This document shows, one piece after another, positions 23,601 through 31,848 of a stretch of 42,173 nt of DNA; position 1 is the first letter of the stretch; every line of letters starts with the position of its first letter. A model generated the notes under the pieces. That model was not told the DNA's origin. It worked only from the letters and a program-made list of their open reading frames with translations, and did no database searches. A program made the position numbers and the translations under genes. Source of the DNA: JBBTQZ01 sp964489135 (lineage in GTDB: Bacteria > Patescibacteriota > Minisyncoccia > Phycocordibacterales > WO2-35-19). The stretch spans positions 1-42,173 of the forward strand of contig CAZAXK010000003.1 in NCBI GenBank assembly GCA_964489135.1, given 5' to 3'.

Positions 23601-24148
23601 TTCTAAGTATTTTAATTCCAACACTTGAAAAACGTGCACATCTTTTAAGTTCTATATTAGAAGATATCGGGGAGGTTACGGAAGAGTTCGAGGTATTGGT
23701 AAACGAAGATAAAGGAGAGTTAACCACAGGAGCCAAAAGAAACCTATTACTTAGTATGGCTAAAGGGCAATATGTTTGGTTTGTTGATGATGACGACCAA
23801 TTATTAAACAACGCAGTAAGAAAGGTAATTGAAGCATGTAAAACCGGACCTGACATAGTAACCTATAACGGCTTTATGACAACTAATGGGCTTAATCGTG
23901 AGGACTTCGAAATACGCTTAGGACATGGATACGAGACAGTAAAACGGAACGGCAAAAACTTTTACCTGCGATACCCAAACCATATTACACCAATGAAAAG
24001 GGAAATAGCTTTACAAGTTGGATTCCCTGACCTTACTTATAAAGAGGATTATATTTTCGCCAAGGAACTAAATGATCGTGGACTTCTTAAAACTGAGTTT
24101 GTGATCAATGAAGATTTGTACCACTATAAATACATTAAGGATAAATGA
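23597..24148 (+). CDS. Family 2 glycosyltransferase
   Basis: A 183-aa protein with the classic family-2 start LSILIPTLEKRAHLLSSILE, a GAKRNLLLSMAKGQYVWFVD run in the middle and the metal-binding VDDDDQLL (residues 63-70). FPDLTYKEDYIFAKEL near the end holds the ED catalytic-base position (KEDYIF). It lacks any membrane segment. This is the clearest glycosyltransferase in the block. ATGA overlaps on both sides. Confidence 0.85.
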   Translation: MILSILIPTLEKRAHLLSSILEDIGEVTEEFEVLVNEDKGELTTGAKRNLLLSMAKGQYVWFVDDDDQLLNNAVRKVIEACKTGPDIVTYNGFMTTNGLNREDFEIRLGHGYETVKRNGKNFYLRYPNHITPMKREIALQVGFPDLTYKEDYIFAKELNDRGLLKTEFVINEDLYHYKYIKDK

Positions 24149-24738
24149 GATATTCACAGAACAACGAAGAGGATATAATTTTAAAGTACTTTGGAGACTT
24201 TAAAGGACACCTACTTGACATAGGGGCAAACGATGGGATAACACTTTCAAACAGTCGTAAGTTTATGGAAATAGGATGGACTGGCGATTTTGTGGAGCCT
24301 TCCGATAAGCCTTTTGAAAAGCTTTCAAGTCTGTATACTAATTGTCACAAGGTAGCAATTTCAAATGAAAATGGACTTACATCTTTTTTTGACTCTGACT
24401 CTCATCTTTCTGGTGATGATAGCGGTCTTTTATCGACTCTAAAAAAAGAAGAGACTAAACGCTGGAAGCATAATAATTTTCAAGAGATTCAGATTGAAAT
24501 GGTGGATTTTAAAACATTATTGGAGTTTACAAGCTCTAAAATGTTTGATTTTATAACTATCGATGCTGAAGGAATGGATTACGAGATACTTTCACAGATT
24601 AATCTAAACGAAGTAGGTTGCAAGCTGATTTGTGTGGAACACAACGGAAAAGATATTGAGAAATTTAAATCTTATTGTTATTCTTTTGGCATGAAGGAGA
24701 TTAGTCGTAATGGGGAAAATTTAATAATGGGTCTATGA
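24145..24738 (+). CDS. FkbM-family methyltransferase
   Basis: A 197-aa SAM-dependent methyltransferase. Motif I is HLLDIGANDGITLSNS (from residue 22), an FVEPSDKPFEKL acidic loop follows, and FITIDAEGMDYEILSQI is the late FkbM signature. FkbM enzymes O-methylate hydroxyls of sugars or natural products. In this place, between glycosyltransferases, methylation of a sugar added by its neighbours is the simple reading. Starts within the ATGA overlap of the GT2 gene. Confidence 0.85.
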   Translation: MRYSQNNEEDIILKYFGDFKGHLLDIGANDGITLSNSRKFMEIGWTGDFVEPSDKPFEKLSSLYTNCHKVAISNENGLTSFFDSDSHLSGDDSGLLSTLKKEETKRWKHNNFQEIQIEMVDFKTLLEFTSSKMFDFITIDAEGMDYEILSQINLNEVGCKLICVEHNGKDIEKFKSYCYSFGMKEISRNGENLIMGL

Positions 24739-25382
24739 ATTGCGTAGTCAACTTTGCAAACGAGCGTGGAAATTATATTAAGGGTCAGCAAAGACTAGTT
24801 AAGTCATTAATGGATACTAAGTGGCAAGGTAGTATACTTTGCTTCCAGTCTGAGGAACAACTAGAAAACTGCCCTAATCATTTGGATAATCCATACGCTT
24901 TTAAAATCTACGCTATTTCTGAGGCAGTAATGAGAGGATTTAACAAGATTCTATTTATAGACGCTTCAGTCTGGGCTATCAAACCTATTGACGAAATATT
25001 TGAAGTAATAGATTCGGAAGGTTACATAATGCAAGAAGCTGGACACATGGTCGGTAATTGGTGTAATGAATCAACTTTAAATTACTTTAATCTTACACGT
25101 GAAGATGCTCTAAAAATGCCAATGTACGGTAATGCTGGATTCCTAGGATTGAACTTTGACTTTCAGATTGCACGTGAATTCTTTTCACAATGGACTGAAT
25201 CAATGCAGGCGGGGTGTTTTAAAGGATCTTGGTCAGACCATCGGCACGATATGACATGCGGGTCTATAATTGCAAACAGACTAGGGATGAAATATAAATC
25301 CGGTCATTCTTATTTACAGTATGCAGCACCGGAAGACAAACCACTAAATGAAACTATAATTTTAAAAGCACAAGGTTTATAA
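24735..25382 (+). CDS. Glycosyltransferase, GT8-like / nucleotide-diphosphosugar transferase
   Basis: A 215-aa protein. AVMRGFNKILFIDASVWAIK (residues 64-83) with D76 and S78 takes the place of the DxD site of GT8-like and related transferases, preceded by a typical strand-helix SSEAV-like approach; MPMYGNAGFLGLNFDF and a late SDHRHDMTCGSIIANRL correspond to the acceptor half. One aspartate of the DxD is replaced by serine, so activity on the usual metal-nucleotide donor needs checking. Coupled to the FkbM gene. Confidence 0.65.
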   Translation: MNCVVNFANERGNYIKGQQRLVKSLMDTKWQGSILCFQSEEQLENCPNHLDNPYAFKIYAISEAVMRGFNKILFIDASVWAIKPIDEIFEVIDSEGYIMQEAGHMVGNWCNESTLNYFNLTREDALKMPMYGNAGFLGLNFDFQIAREFFSQWTESMQAGCFKGSWSDHRHDMTCGSIIANRLGMKYKSGHSYLQYAAPEDKPLNETIILKAQGL

Positions 25383-25383
25383 A

Positions 25384-25974
25384 ATGGGAATTACTAAGTT
25401 TTCGTACGATACACTCGTAAAACACGGAGCAATTAAGGAAGGTCTTAAAATGCTTGAGTTAGGGGATCAGAATTTATATTTCAATCCTTTGTATGGACAA
25501 TATGCAAAGCCACACTTTCAAAGTTTAGGTTTAGAACATGTTAGCTTTGACTTTGGAGCGCACGAAGGCGGGGCCTTGTCCTACGATCTTTCAAAGCCAA
25601 TCGAAGAACCAAAATATGAAAAGTACTTTGATGTGGTAACAAATTTTGGGACCTCTGAGCATGTTTCAAACCTATACTACTGCCTTAAAAACGTACATGA
25701 GTTTTGTAAGGGCGGCGGGTTAATGTTCCATGAAAACCCAAAGACTGGTAATTGGAAATTCCATGGGCACCACTTTTTTACTCAGGATTTTTACAAGGGA
25801 TTGGCCGAAATTTGTGACTATACCATACTGGATCTTGGAGAACATCCAGCCATGGGTAACAGTGTAGACGGCTGGAATGTTTATTGTGTTTTAGAGAAGA
25901 AAGGCGGTAAAGGAAAGAAAAAACTATTCCCAACAGAGGAAGAGTTTAATAAGCTGGACTTTAGAGGTGAATAA
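25384..25974 (+). CDS. Class I SAM-dependent methyltransferase
   Basis: A 196-aa protein. LKMLELGDQNLYF supplies a motif-I-like strand and the central part (YFDVVTNFGTSEHVSNLYYC) is the post-motif of class I methyltransferases of the type-11/23 kind; GGGLMFHENPKTGNWKFHGH follows. The C-terminus is basic (KKGGKGKKKLF). It is the last gene of the glycan block and follows GT8-like gene by one base. Substrate unknown; sugar or lipid methylation fits the context. Confidence 0.7.
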   Translation: MGITKFSYDTLVKHGAIKEGLKMLELGDQNLYFNPLYGQYAKPHFQSLGLEHVSFDFGAHEGGALSYDLSKPIEEPKYEKYFDVVTNFGTSEHVSNLYYCLKNVHEFCKGGGLMFHENPKTGNWKFHGHHFFTQDFYKGLAEICDYTILDLGEHPAMGNSVDGWNVYCVLEKKGGKGKKKLFPTEEEFNKLDFRGE

Positions 25975-25987
25975 TACCTTTCACTGA

Positions 25988-26030
25988 ATTACCCTATCAT
26001 GTTACGTATTATTGTAACGTGATAGGTAAT
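25988..26030 (+). promoter_or_regulatory. Long hairpin covering the start of the protease gene
   Basis: ATTACCCTATCATGTTAC (25988-26005) pairs with GTAACGTGATAGGTAAT (26014-26030) as 17 pairs with one bulged C and one G-U, around an 8-base loop GTATTATT. There is no U-run. The GTG start codon of the protease (26019-26021) lies inside the 3' arm, so the hairpin could hold back translation of the head operon or block read-through from the glycan block. Confidence 0.7.
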
Positions 26031-27095
26031 ATACACATAAACGGAGTTATTGGAGACCTTGGAGAAACGCCATACGTTGAACTGTCTGACGTTATTTCTC
26101 AAGTTCAGAACCAATTAAAACAGGGAGCCGAAAGGATCGTTGTTAACATTAATTCAGTTGGTGGTGATTGTAACGTAGGTCACGCCATAGCTGAGTATCT
26201 TGAAAGTATCAGCGTCCCAGTTGATACAATAGCAACGCAAAAATGTTGCTCTATGGGTAGCCGTATTTTTATGATCGGCCAGACCCGCACCCTAATTGAT
26301 CCTGTTGATTTCTTAATTCATAATCCTTGGACATCAGGCGTTCAGGGTGATGCCTCCTATTTAGAAAGTGCCGCAAATGAATTAAGAGGAGAAGAAGATA
26401 AACTAATCGGTATTTATTCTAAAGTAACCGGAATTTCAAAAGAGGGGGTTGCCGCTCTAATGAAAGAAGATAAACCTATGTCCGCTCAAAAGGCTTTGGA
26501 ATTAGGTTTCGCAACACACGTAAAACAACAATTAAAAGCGGTAGCAGTACTAAAAAAAGAGACAATGGAAAACGGTCTATTGAACAAAATCAAACAAGGT
26601 GTAGATTCTTTAATGAAGAAATTCAACCTTGAAGCTAAGGCCATGATGGTGACAGATTCCAACGGAACTGAGATTGAACTATTCATGCAGGACGGAACAG
26701 ACGCAACAGAAGTTGCAACTGGTTTAGTTGCCATGGTAAACGGTCAAGCGGCACCCGATGGTATGTATGTACTCCCTGAATTAGGTACTACTATTGAAGT
26801 TACTATGGGAATTGTAACGGCTGTTAACCCAACAGAGGCGGAATCTACAGATCCAACACCAGACGCACAAATAGAATCACTTAAAGAAGAACTAGCTAAA
26901 AAGGACGAAGAAATTAATTCCTATAAAGCAGCCCTTGAGGAGGTTTCAAAGAAAATGGAGAAAATTGAAGCAGTTGTAAAGCTTTCTCAATCAAAAGGGA
27001 ATCCACCAACTGGATCAACTACTTTCAGAAAACAAGAAGAAAACAAGATGACTTATGAGTCTATTCTTGCAAAAAATAATATTGTAAAAAAATAA
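26019..27095 (+). CDS. ClpP-type prohead protease with scaffold-like C-terminal domain
   Basis: A 358-aa fusion. Residues 1-175 are a ClpP/S14-type serine protease: glycine-rich NINSVGGDCNVG, KCCSMGSRIFM with the likely nucleophile S78, DFLIHNPW with H101. Residues about 210-265 form a small beta domain (MYVLPELGTTIEVTMGIVTA) and 290-335 a coiled coil, both typical of scaffold segments that are cleaved after capsid assembly. The start is GTG because no ATG precedes the first conserved strand; that GTG is inside a hairpin. It lies upstream of the major capsid gene as expected. Confidence 0.85.
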   Translation: MIGNIHINGVIGDLGETPYVELSDVISQVQNQLKQGAERIVVNINSVGGDCNVGHAIAEYLESISVPVDTIATQKCCSMGSRIFMIGQTRTLIDPVDFLIHNPWTSGVQGDASYLESAANELRGEEDKLIGIYSKVTGISKEGVAALMKEDKPMSAQKALELGFATHVKQQLKAVAVLKKETMENGLLNKIKQGVDSLMKKFNLEAKAMMVTDSNGTEIELFMQDGTDATEVATGLVAMVNGQAAPDGMYVLPELGTTIEVTMGIVTAVNPTEAESTDPTPDAQIESLKEELAKKDEEINSYKAALEEVSKKMEKIEAVVKLSQSKGNPPTGSTTFRKQEENKMTYESILAKNNIVKK

Positions 27096-27107
27096 ACTAA
27101 CAGCAAC

Positions 27108-28220
27108 ATGTCACTATTCGATGGTTCAGGTTTAGCAGCACTTTCACGCGAGGACGTAAAAGAATTAAGCAAAGCTATTCAGACGGCTTTCTATGCAAAG
27201 CCAAACATTAACGAATTCCATACGATTGTATCTGGAATTAAACACGATCAGCAAATCCTAATCCTTGGAATATGGGATTCCTTGACTGGTAAGCTTCGTA
27301 CACAGTGTGAAGAAACAGAAAACCCAGGGTCTGTAGGTGCTTCAGAAAAAACTTGGTCTCCAAAATTGATTGGTGATCGTTTTGAAGAGTGCTTCACTGA
27401 TTTGATGGATCTTTTCTGGAAGTATTCTTTGAAGTCAGGAGTAAACAAAGACGATCTAACATCTACAGATTTTGCTGCTTTCATTCAGTCAGTTTTAACC
27501 GATGCAATCGCTGAAGGCGTTTTCCGTCATGTTTGGTTTGGTGATACTGACGCAGCAAACTATAACAGTTCGCCAGCTGGTCACATCAAAAACGGTACTA
27601 CACTTGCTTACTTCAATGTAATCGATGGTTACTGGAAACAAATCTTTGACATCGTTACAGCTGATTCAGACAGAAAAACCGTTTATGTAGCAGCTGATAC
27701 TTCGTCTTTGGCTACTAAAAACGCTCAAGCAACGTTTGCTTTGCAACGTTTCAACGCTACTGATACAACTAATGAACTAGTAACAAACTCACTTCAATAT
27801 ATCATCGATAACGCTGATACTCGTTTGGTTTCTGGTTCTGAGGCCCCGATCTTCATTGTTACAAAAACTATTGCAGATCAGTACAAGAGAGAGCGTAAAA
27901 AAGTTTCAGGAATTGATATGGCTTACCAACGTGTGGAGCAAGGTATCATGAAACTTCAATGTGATGGGTTCGATCTTTACGTGTTCGATTTCATGGACCG
28001 TATGATTAACGGTTACGAGAACAATGGTACTAAATGGTATTTGCCTCATCGCATTTTGTTCACTACAAAATCTAACCTTCAAGTAGGTACAGAAGAAACT
28101 TCTAACCTTGCTCAATTGGAGGCCTTCTATTCTCAGTATCACGATAAGTACGTAATTAAATACGCTTACTCTTTGGATGCTAAGATCATTGAAGATTACA
28201 AAGTACAAGTAGCATACTAA
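27108..28220 (+). CDS. Major capsid protein (putative)
   Basis: A 370-aa protein after the protease-scaffold gene. It has an alpha/beta pattern without enzymatic motifs, codon usage unlike its neighbours in being rich in the most common codons (many CGT, GGT, AAC), which is usual for an abundantly made virion protein. The segment around KNGTTLAYFNVIDGYWKQIF and ESAEAPIFIVTKTIADQ-like strands resembles capsid proteins of Bacteroidota phages. The call is mainly by position and composition. Confidence 0.75.
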   Translation: MSLFDGSGLAALSREDVKELSKAIQTAFYAKPNINEFHTIVSGIKHDQQILILGIWDSLTGKLRTQCEETENPGSVGASEKTWSPKLIGDRFEECFTDLMDLFWKYSLKSGVNKDDLTSTDFAAFIQSVLTDAIAEGVFRHVWFGDTDAANYNSSPAGHIKNGTTLAYFNVIDGYWKQIFDIVTADSDRKTVYVAADTSSLATKNAQATFALQRFNATDTTNELVTNSLQYIIDNADTRLVSGSEAPIFIVTKTIADQYKRERKKVSGIDMAYQRVEQGIMKLQCDGFDLYVFDFMDRMINGYENNGTKWYLPHRILFTTKSNLQVGTEETSNLAQLEAFYSQYHDKYVIKYAYSLDAKIIEDYKVQVAY

Positions 28221-28232
28221 ACAGGAAATAAC

Positions 28233-28817
28233 ATGGCTGGTAACTGCGGAAGATTAACAGACGATTTACTTAACAATTGCGACTATCCATTAGTCGGAGG
28301 CGTTAAGGATCGTCTAATCCTGATGAATCAGGACGATGTGGATACATACACTGAAGATGTAAGTAACCCTCAAATTATAACTGATATTACCCTTGTTGCT
28401 TCTCCTGCTGTTAGAGCTTATGAGATCGAGGGTATTAACTCAAGTAACGATAAATTGGTAGCACTTGTAAAGGGTGCTTATTCAACTACTTGGAATCATC
28501 AAATAACTGTACGTATTTTCAGTACTGGCGCTAATGTGAAAAAGCAAATTGAAAATATGACAAAAGGGAAGCTTGTTGCTTTGATTGAGCATAATTACAG
28601 AGGCTCAGATGGTGACGCAGCTTTTGAAATTCTTGGACGTGTCCAAGGTTTAGAGGTTCTTGAATGTACTCAAGATATGAGTGATACAGAAACTCAAGGA
28701 GCTTGGGTATTGAGATTGTCAAGTCCAGAGAAATTTAAAGAGCCTAACACTCCGGCAACTTTCTTTGATACTGACTATGCTACTACTAAGGCAAAAGTTG
28801 ACGCATTACTAGTGTAA
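28233..28817 (+). CDS. Major tail tube-like protein (putative)
   Basis: A 194-aa beta-rich protein starting MAGNCGRLTDDLLNNCDYPL. It has the strand-rich layout and the lack of motifs of a tail tube subunit, and like the preceding capsid gene uses frequent codons. The LVALIEHNYRGSDGDAAFEI part and the GLEVLECTQDMSDTETQGAW part would be the beta-sandwich of a tube protein. Placement between capsid and portal is not canonical, so a head decoration role is the alternative. Confidence 0.55.
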   Translation: MAGNCGRLTDDLLNNCDYPLVGGVKDRLILMNQDDVDTYTEDVSNPQIITDITLVASPAVRAYEIEGINSSNDKLVALVKGAYSTTWNHQITVRIFSTGANVKKQIENMTKGKLVALIEHNYRGSDGDAAFEILGRVQGLEVLECTQDMSDTETQGAWVLRLSSPEKFKEPNTPATFFDTDYATTKAKVDALLV

Positions 28818-29134
28818 TGGATGTAAAAGAAAAACTAAATAAAGGATTAGACTATTTCCTGTCAGAAGGACGTTACGAATTGGTCTCTTTATACAAAGAA
28901 AGGTATGGAGAGACCATTTGTTCTTTATGTAAGCCAATATTAAAAAGAGCTTATAATAAACTCTTAAAAGAAGCGGACAAAGAAACATGTCCTTATAAGT
29001 TAAAGAGGTCTATAAATACAGAAACAAGCGAAAATCCTGACGTTATTAAAGGTCATTTTACTAATTATAACCTGACCAAAGAAATAGCGGAAAACCTAAT
29101 AAGTAATGGGTATCAATCCTATTTCAAATTATGA
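28817..29134 (+). CDS. Hypothetical protein
   Basis: A 105-aa helical, lysine-rich protein with a CSLC pair at about residues 35-38 (GETICSLCKPIL) and a CPYKL at 58. I recall no family. The start overlaps the stop of the tail-tube-like gene as TAATG and its end overlaps the portal gene start as ATGA. A head-tail assembly role is inferred only from neighbours. Confidence 0.6.
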   Translation: MDVKEKLNKGLDYFLSEGRYELVSLYKERYGETICSLCKPILKRAYNKLLKEADKETCPYKLKRSINTETSENPDVIKGHFTNYNLTKEIAENLISNGYQSYFKL

Positions 29135-30255
29135 AAAGTAATCTTCCTGAAGTAGAAAAAAGGATAATAGTTAAAGAGTCAAGATCAGAGTTTATCCAAA
29201 ACTATGATGAAGATAATCTTTACCCTCAACGTACCCGTGATTATATCAGAAGCTCAGGAACAGCTCAAAGTTGTGTAAACCTTTATGCAAAATTTATTCG
29301 TGGTAAAGGTCTTGCAGATCCCAATTTCTATAAGACTAAAATCAATTCAAAAGGGCTAACGGTTGATCAGTTACATAGGAAACTAACAAACTCAAAAGCT
29401 AATCACGGAGGTTTTTCTTTTCATGTTAACTATAATATTTTAGGTGATATTGTAAATATTAATCCTGTAAACTTTGAGTTTTGCCGTTTCGGGGATGATA
29501 AATACCCTGAATATACTGGTAAGATTGCAGTTTATGACGATTGGGAAAGAATAAAAAGGAGAAACATTGACAAGGAGTTAGTAAAGTGGTATAACTTTTA
29601 TAATCCTGAAACAGTTTTAGAAGAAATTGAACAAGTTGGTGGAATTGAAAACTACCAAGGTCAGATATTTTATTTCTCTCCTTTATTTGGTGAGTATCCT
29701 TTGGCTCCATGCGATGCAGTAATAGAGGATATTATTACAGACGCAGGAATAAAGGATTTCAGAATGAGACAAGTAACTACTCAGTTCTTGGGATCTCACA
29801 TTATTGAATACCCTTATGAGTTCCAAAGTAAAAAAGAAAGAGAAGAAGAGATAGAAAACTGGTCTCAATTCCAAGGAGCTCCAAATGCTAATAAAATGGT
29901 TATAGTTGAGAATGCTAATGCTGATAAATCTGGCATTAAGATTCATAAGCTAGATCTTCAAAATAATGATAAGCTATTTGAGTTAACAAATAGAACATGT
30001 AAAGATTCGATTATAGAGTCGTTTGGACAACCTCCTCAGCTTTTAGGTGTTTCTGTAGCTGGTAAGCTTGGAACTGCTGATGAAATCAGAGACGCTTACG
30101 ACTTTTACAATTCATACACAGAGGACGACAGGATACAGATGGAAGAAGTTTATCGTGATGTATTCAGCCGTTGGTCTACAAATATAAATCCAAGTGGAAA
30201 CTATTCAATAATCCCTTTGAGCTTTGGTACAACTAATAACAATATCGGACTTTAA
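29131..30255 (+). CDS. Portal protein (putative)
   Basis: A 374-aa protein with a portal-like layout: RRTRDYIRSSGTAQSCVNLY-type helix and FIRGKG at the N-terminus, a middle strand core (KYPEYTGKIAVYDDWERIKR), a long DDW/helix region, and a C-terminal segment QPPQLLGVSVAGKLGTADEI followed by YNSYTEDDRIQME, the stem and QPP-LLG motif I associate with portals of this kind. It is shorter than lambda- or HK97-type portals. Together with the downstream connector it places the head-neck junction here. Confidence 0.75.
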   Translation: MKSNLPEVEKRIIVKESRSEFIQNYDEDNLYPQRTRDYIRSSGTAQSCVNLYAKFIRGKGLADPNFYKTKINSKGLTVDQLHRKLTNSKANHGGFSFHVNYNILGDIVNINPVNFEFCRFGDDKYPEYTGKIAVYDDWERIKRRNIDKELVKWYNFYNPETVLEEIEQVGGIENYQGQIFYFSPLFGEYPLAPCDAVIEDIITDAGIKDFRMRQVTTQFLGSHIIEYPYEFQSKKEREEEIENWSQFQGAPNANKMVIVENANADKSGIKIHKLDLQNNDKLFELTNRTCKDSIIESFGQPPQLLGVSVAGKLGTADEIRDAYDFYNSYTEDDRIQMEEVYRDVFSRWSTNINPSGNYSIIPLSFGTTNNNIGL

Positions 30256-30772
30256 TAGTTTAAGGGCTTTAAGTTCTAACTTAAACTCTTCTAAAAAACT
30301 TGATCCTTACATTTTGGAGGCTCAACAGTTTGATTTAAAGCCACTGTTAGGGAATTCTTTTTACTTAGCTATTTGTAATGACTTTGTAAACGGAGAATTT
30401 ACAGAGTATGTAGATTTATTTAATGGCTCTGAGTGGACAGAATCAGGATTAACGTATAGACACGAAGGATTAAAAAGTGTTTTGGTTTACTTTTCTTATG
30501 CCCGTTATGTTATTGAATCTCCGTTGTCAGAAACAGCAAACGGAGTAGTAATAAAGACTGAACAATACTCACAGAGTGCAGAGGATAAATCTTTAATAAG
30601 GAGAAGAGATACGGCTTATTCAGGAGCACAAGCATACTGGGCTGATGTTAAAAAGTTCCTGAATGATAATTATCTAGATTATCCACTATGGGAAAACTGC
30701 GATAAACAAGTAAACAAAAGCCGAATTACAGCAGTTAGTAATGAACCAAAAAGAAAGAGAAGATGGCACTAA
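30224..30772 (+). CDS. DUF6712-like head-tail connector
   Basis: A 182-aa protein that follows the portal. It has helices with a KKLDPYILEAQQFDLKPLLG N-terminal motif and a late SYARYVIESPLSETANGVVI segment, which match my memory of DUF6712, a family of Bacteroidota phage neck proteins. The only start that keeps the N-terminus is TTG at 30224, giving a 32-base overlap with the portal gene. The C-terminus is basic (PKRKRRW). Confidence 0.65.
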   Translation: MVQLITISDFNSLRALSSNLNSSKKLDPYILEAQQFDLKPLLGNSFYLAICNDFVNGEFTEYVDLFNGSEWTESGLTYRHEGLKSVLVYFSYARYVIESPLSETANGVVIKTEQYSQSAEDKSLIRRRDTAYSGAQAYWADVKKFLNDNYLDYPLWENCDKQVNKSRITAVSNEPKRKRRWH

Positions 30773-31848
30773 GTGATATTTTATTAAGAACTCTTTCACA
30801 TCCAACTTTAATCGCAAAAGGCTCAGCGCTTACTTGGCCTGAAGAGGATACTAACTTTGTAGAATTATACGAAGCTGTTTTTGGTGTAACAGACTTTACT
30901 AATTCAGGAGTAGCGGCTTACGATGGTGGTACAACTTACTCAGAAGACGATATAGTAGCCTATAACGGTTTTCTTTATACTTATATCAATCCTGTTGACA
31001 GTTCTGGAAATGCTCCTCCAAATCCTACTTACTGGGAATTAACAGGAGGGGCAAGTTTAGCACACGTACAAAACAAAGATCAATATCTTGATTTTGGTGG
31101 GGCTTATCAGGTATCAGCACAAGAGATACGTGAGTTCATAGATTCACCTTTAGATATTTCAACGAAGTGGGATATTACAGGTAATACCCTTGCTAGCCGT
31201 GGAACATTCGGAAGCACTTCAGGTGCTTACGGGTGGGATTTTAAAGTAAATAACTCAGTATACGGAGGGGTCGCAAATGATGGTAAATGGTTTTGGGGAA
31301 CCAATGCAGCCTTTACAGATACTTATTTTAGCATAAAGAGTAGTAGTAATCTTGGAACTTTCAATGCTCTTGCAATAAAGGATTCCGATAACGCTACAAT
31401 CTTTGAATTTAAATCTACTGGTAACGTAAAAACACCTGGAGGATTTTTAAACGCCTCTGATAATACAGTTTGTAATTTCTATGCTTCCAATCTTTACCGT
31501 GAAAATTCAGGTCCTAAAGTAGTTGTTGACTGGGCAAATACTTTGCTTAAAAACAATGACGCATCGGATAGATTAAACTGGCATTTCAGTTGGTTATTAA
31601 CTGGCGTAACGGTTGATCTTGACTGGGGGAATCATCGCCTTGAGGGTAGTTGGCGAGCAATTGAAAACTTCGCAATCGGACAAACACCAAGCTATGGAGG
31701 AGGGACAGGCGTTATTTTTATCGCTAATGCAGGCACTATACCAAGCACCGACCCAGTAGATGGATTTATTTTATACGTGGACCCTGCTGATGATAAATTA
31801 AAGGCAAGAGGAAACACTGGAACAATTACAATTTTAGCATTACCATGA
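30763..31848 (+). CDS. Putative tail fibre protein
   Basis: A 361-aa protein with a short helical N-terminus (MALSDILLRTLSHPTLIAKG), a carbohydrate-binding-like segment around residues 50-93 (AAYDGGTTYSEDDIVAYNGF, then PNPTYWELTGG), and a glycine/asparagine-rich beta body with repeated short strands ending in a distal DPADDKLKARGNTGTITI knob. The N-terminus probably docks it to the virion, the rest reaches out to the host. No enzymatic residues seen. Confidence 0.7.
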   Translation: MALSDILLRTLSHPTLIAKGSALTWPEEDTNFVELYEAVFGVTDFTNSGVAAYDGGTTYSEDDIVAYNGFLYTYINPVDSSGNAPPNPTYWELTGGASLAHVQNKDQYLDFGGAYQVSAQEIREFIDSPLDISTKWDITGNTLASRGTFGSTSGAYGWDFKVNNSVYGGVANDGKWFWGTNAAFTDTYFSIKSSSNLGTFNALAIKDSDNATIFEFKSTGNVKTPGGFLNASDNTVCNFYASNLYRENSGPKVVVDWANTLLKNNDASDRLNWHFSWLLTGVTVDLDWGNHRLEGSWRAIENFAIGQTPSYGGGTGVIFIANAGTIPSTDPVDGFILYVDPADDKLKARGNTGTITILALP

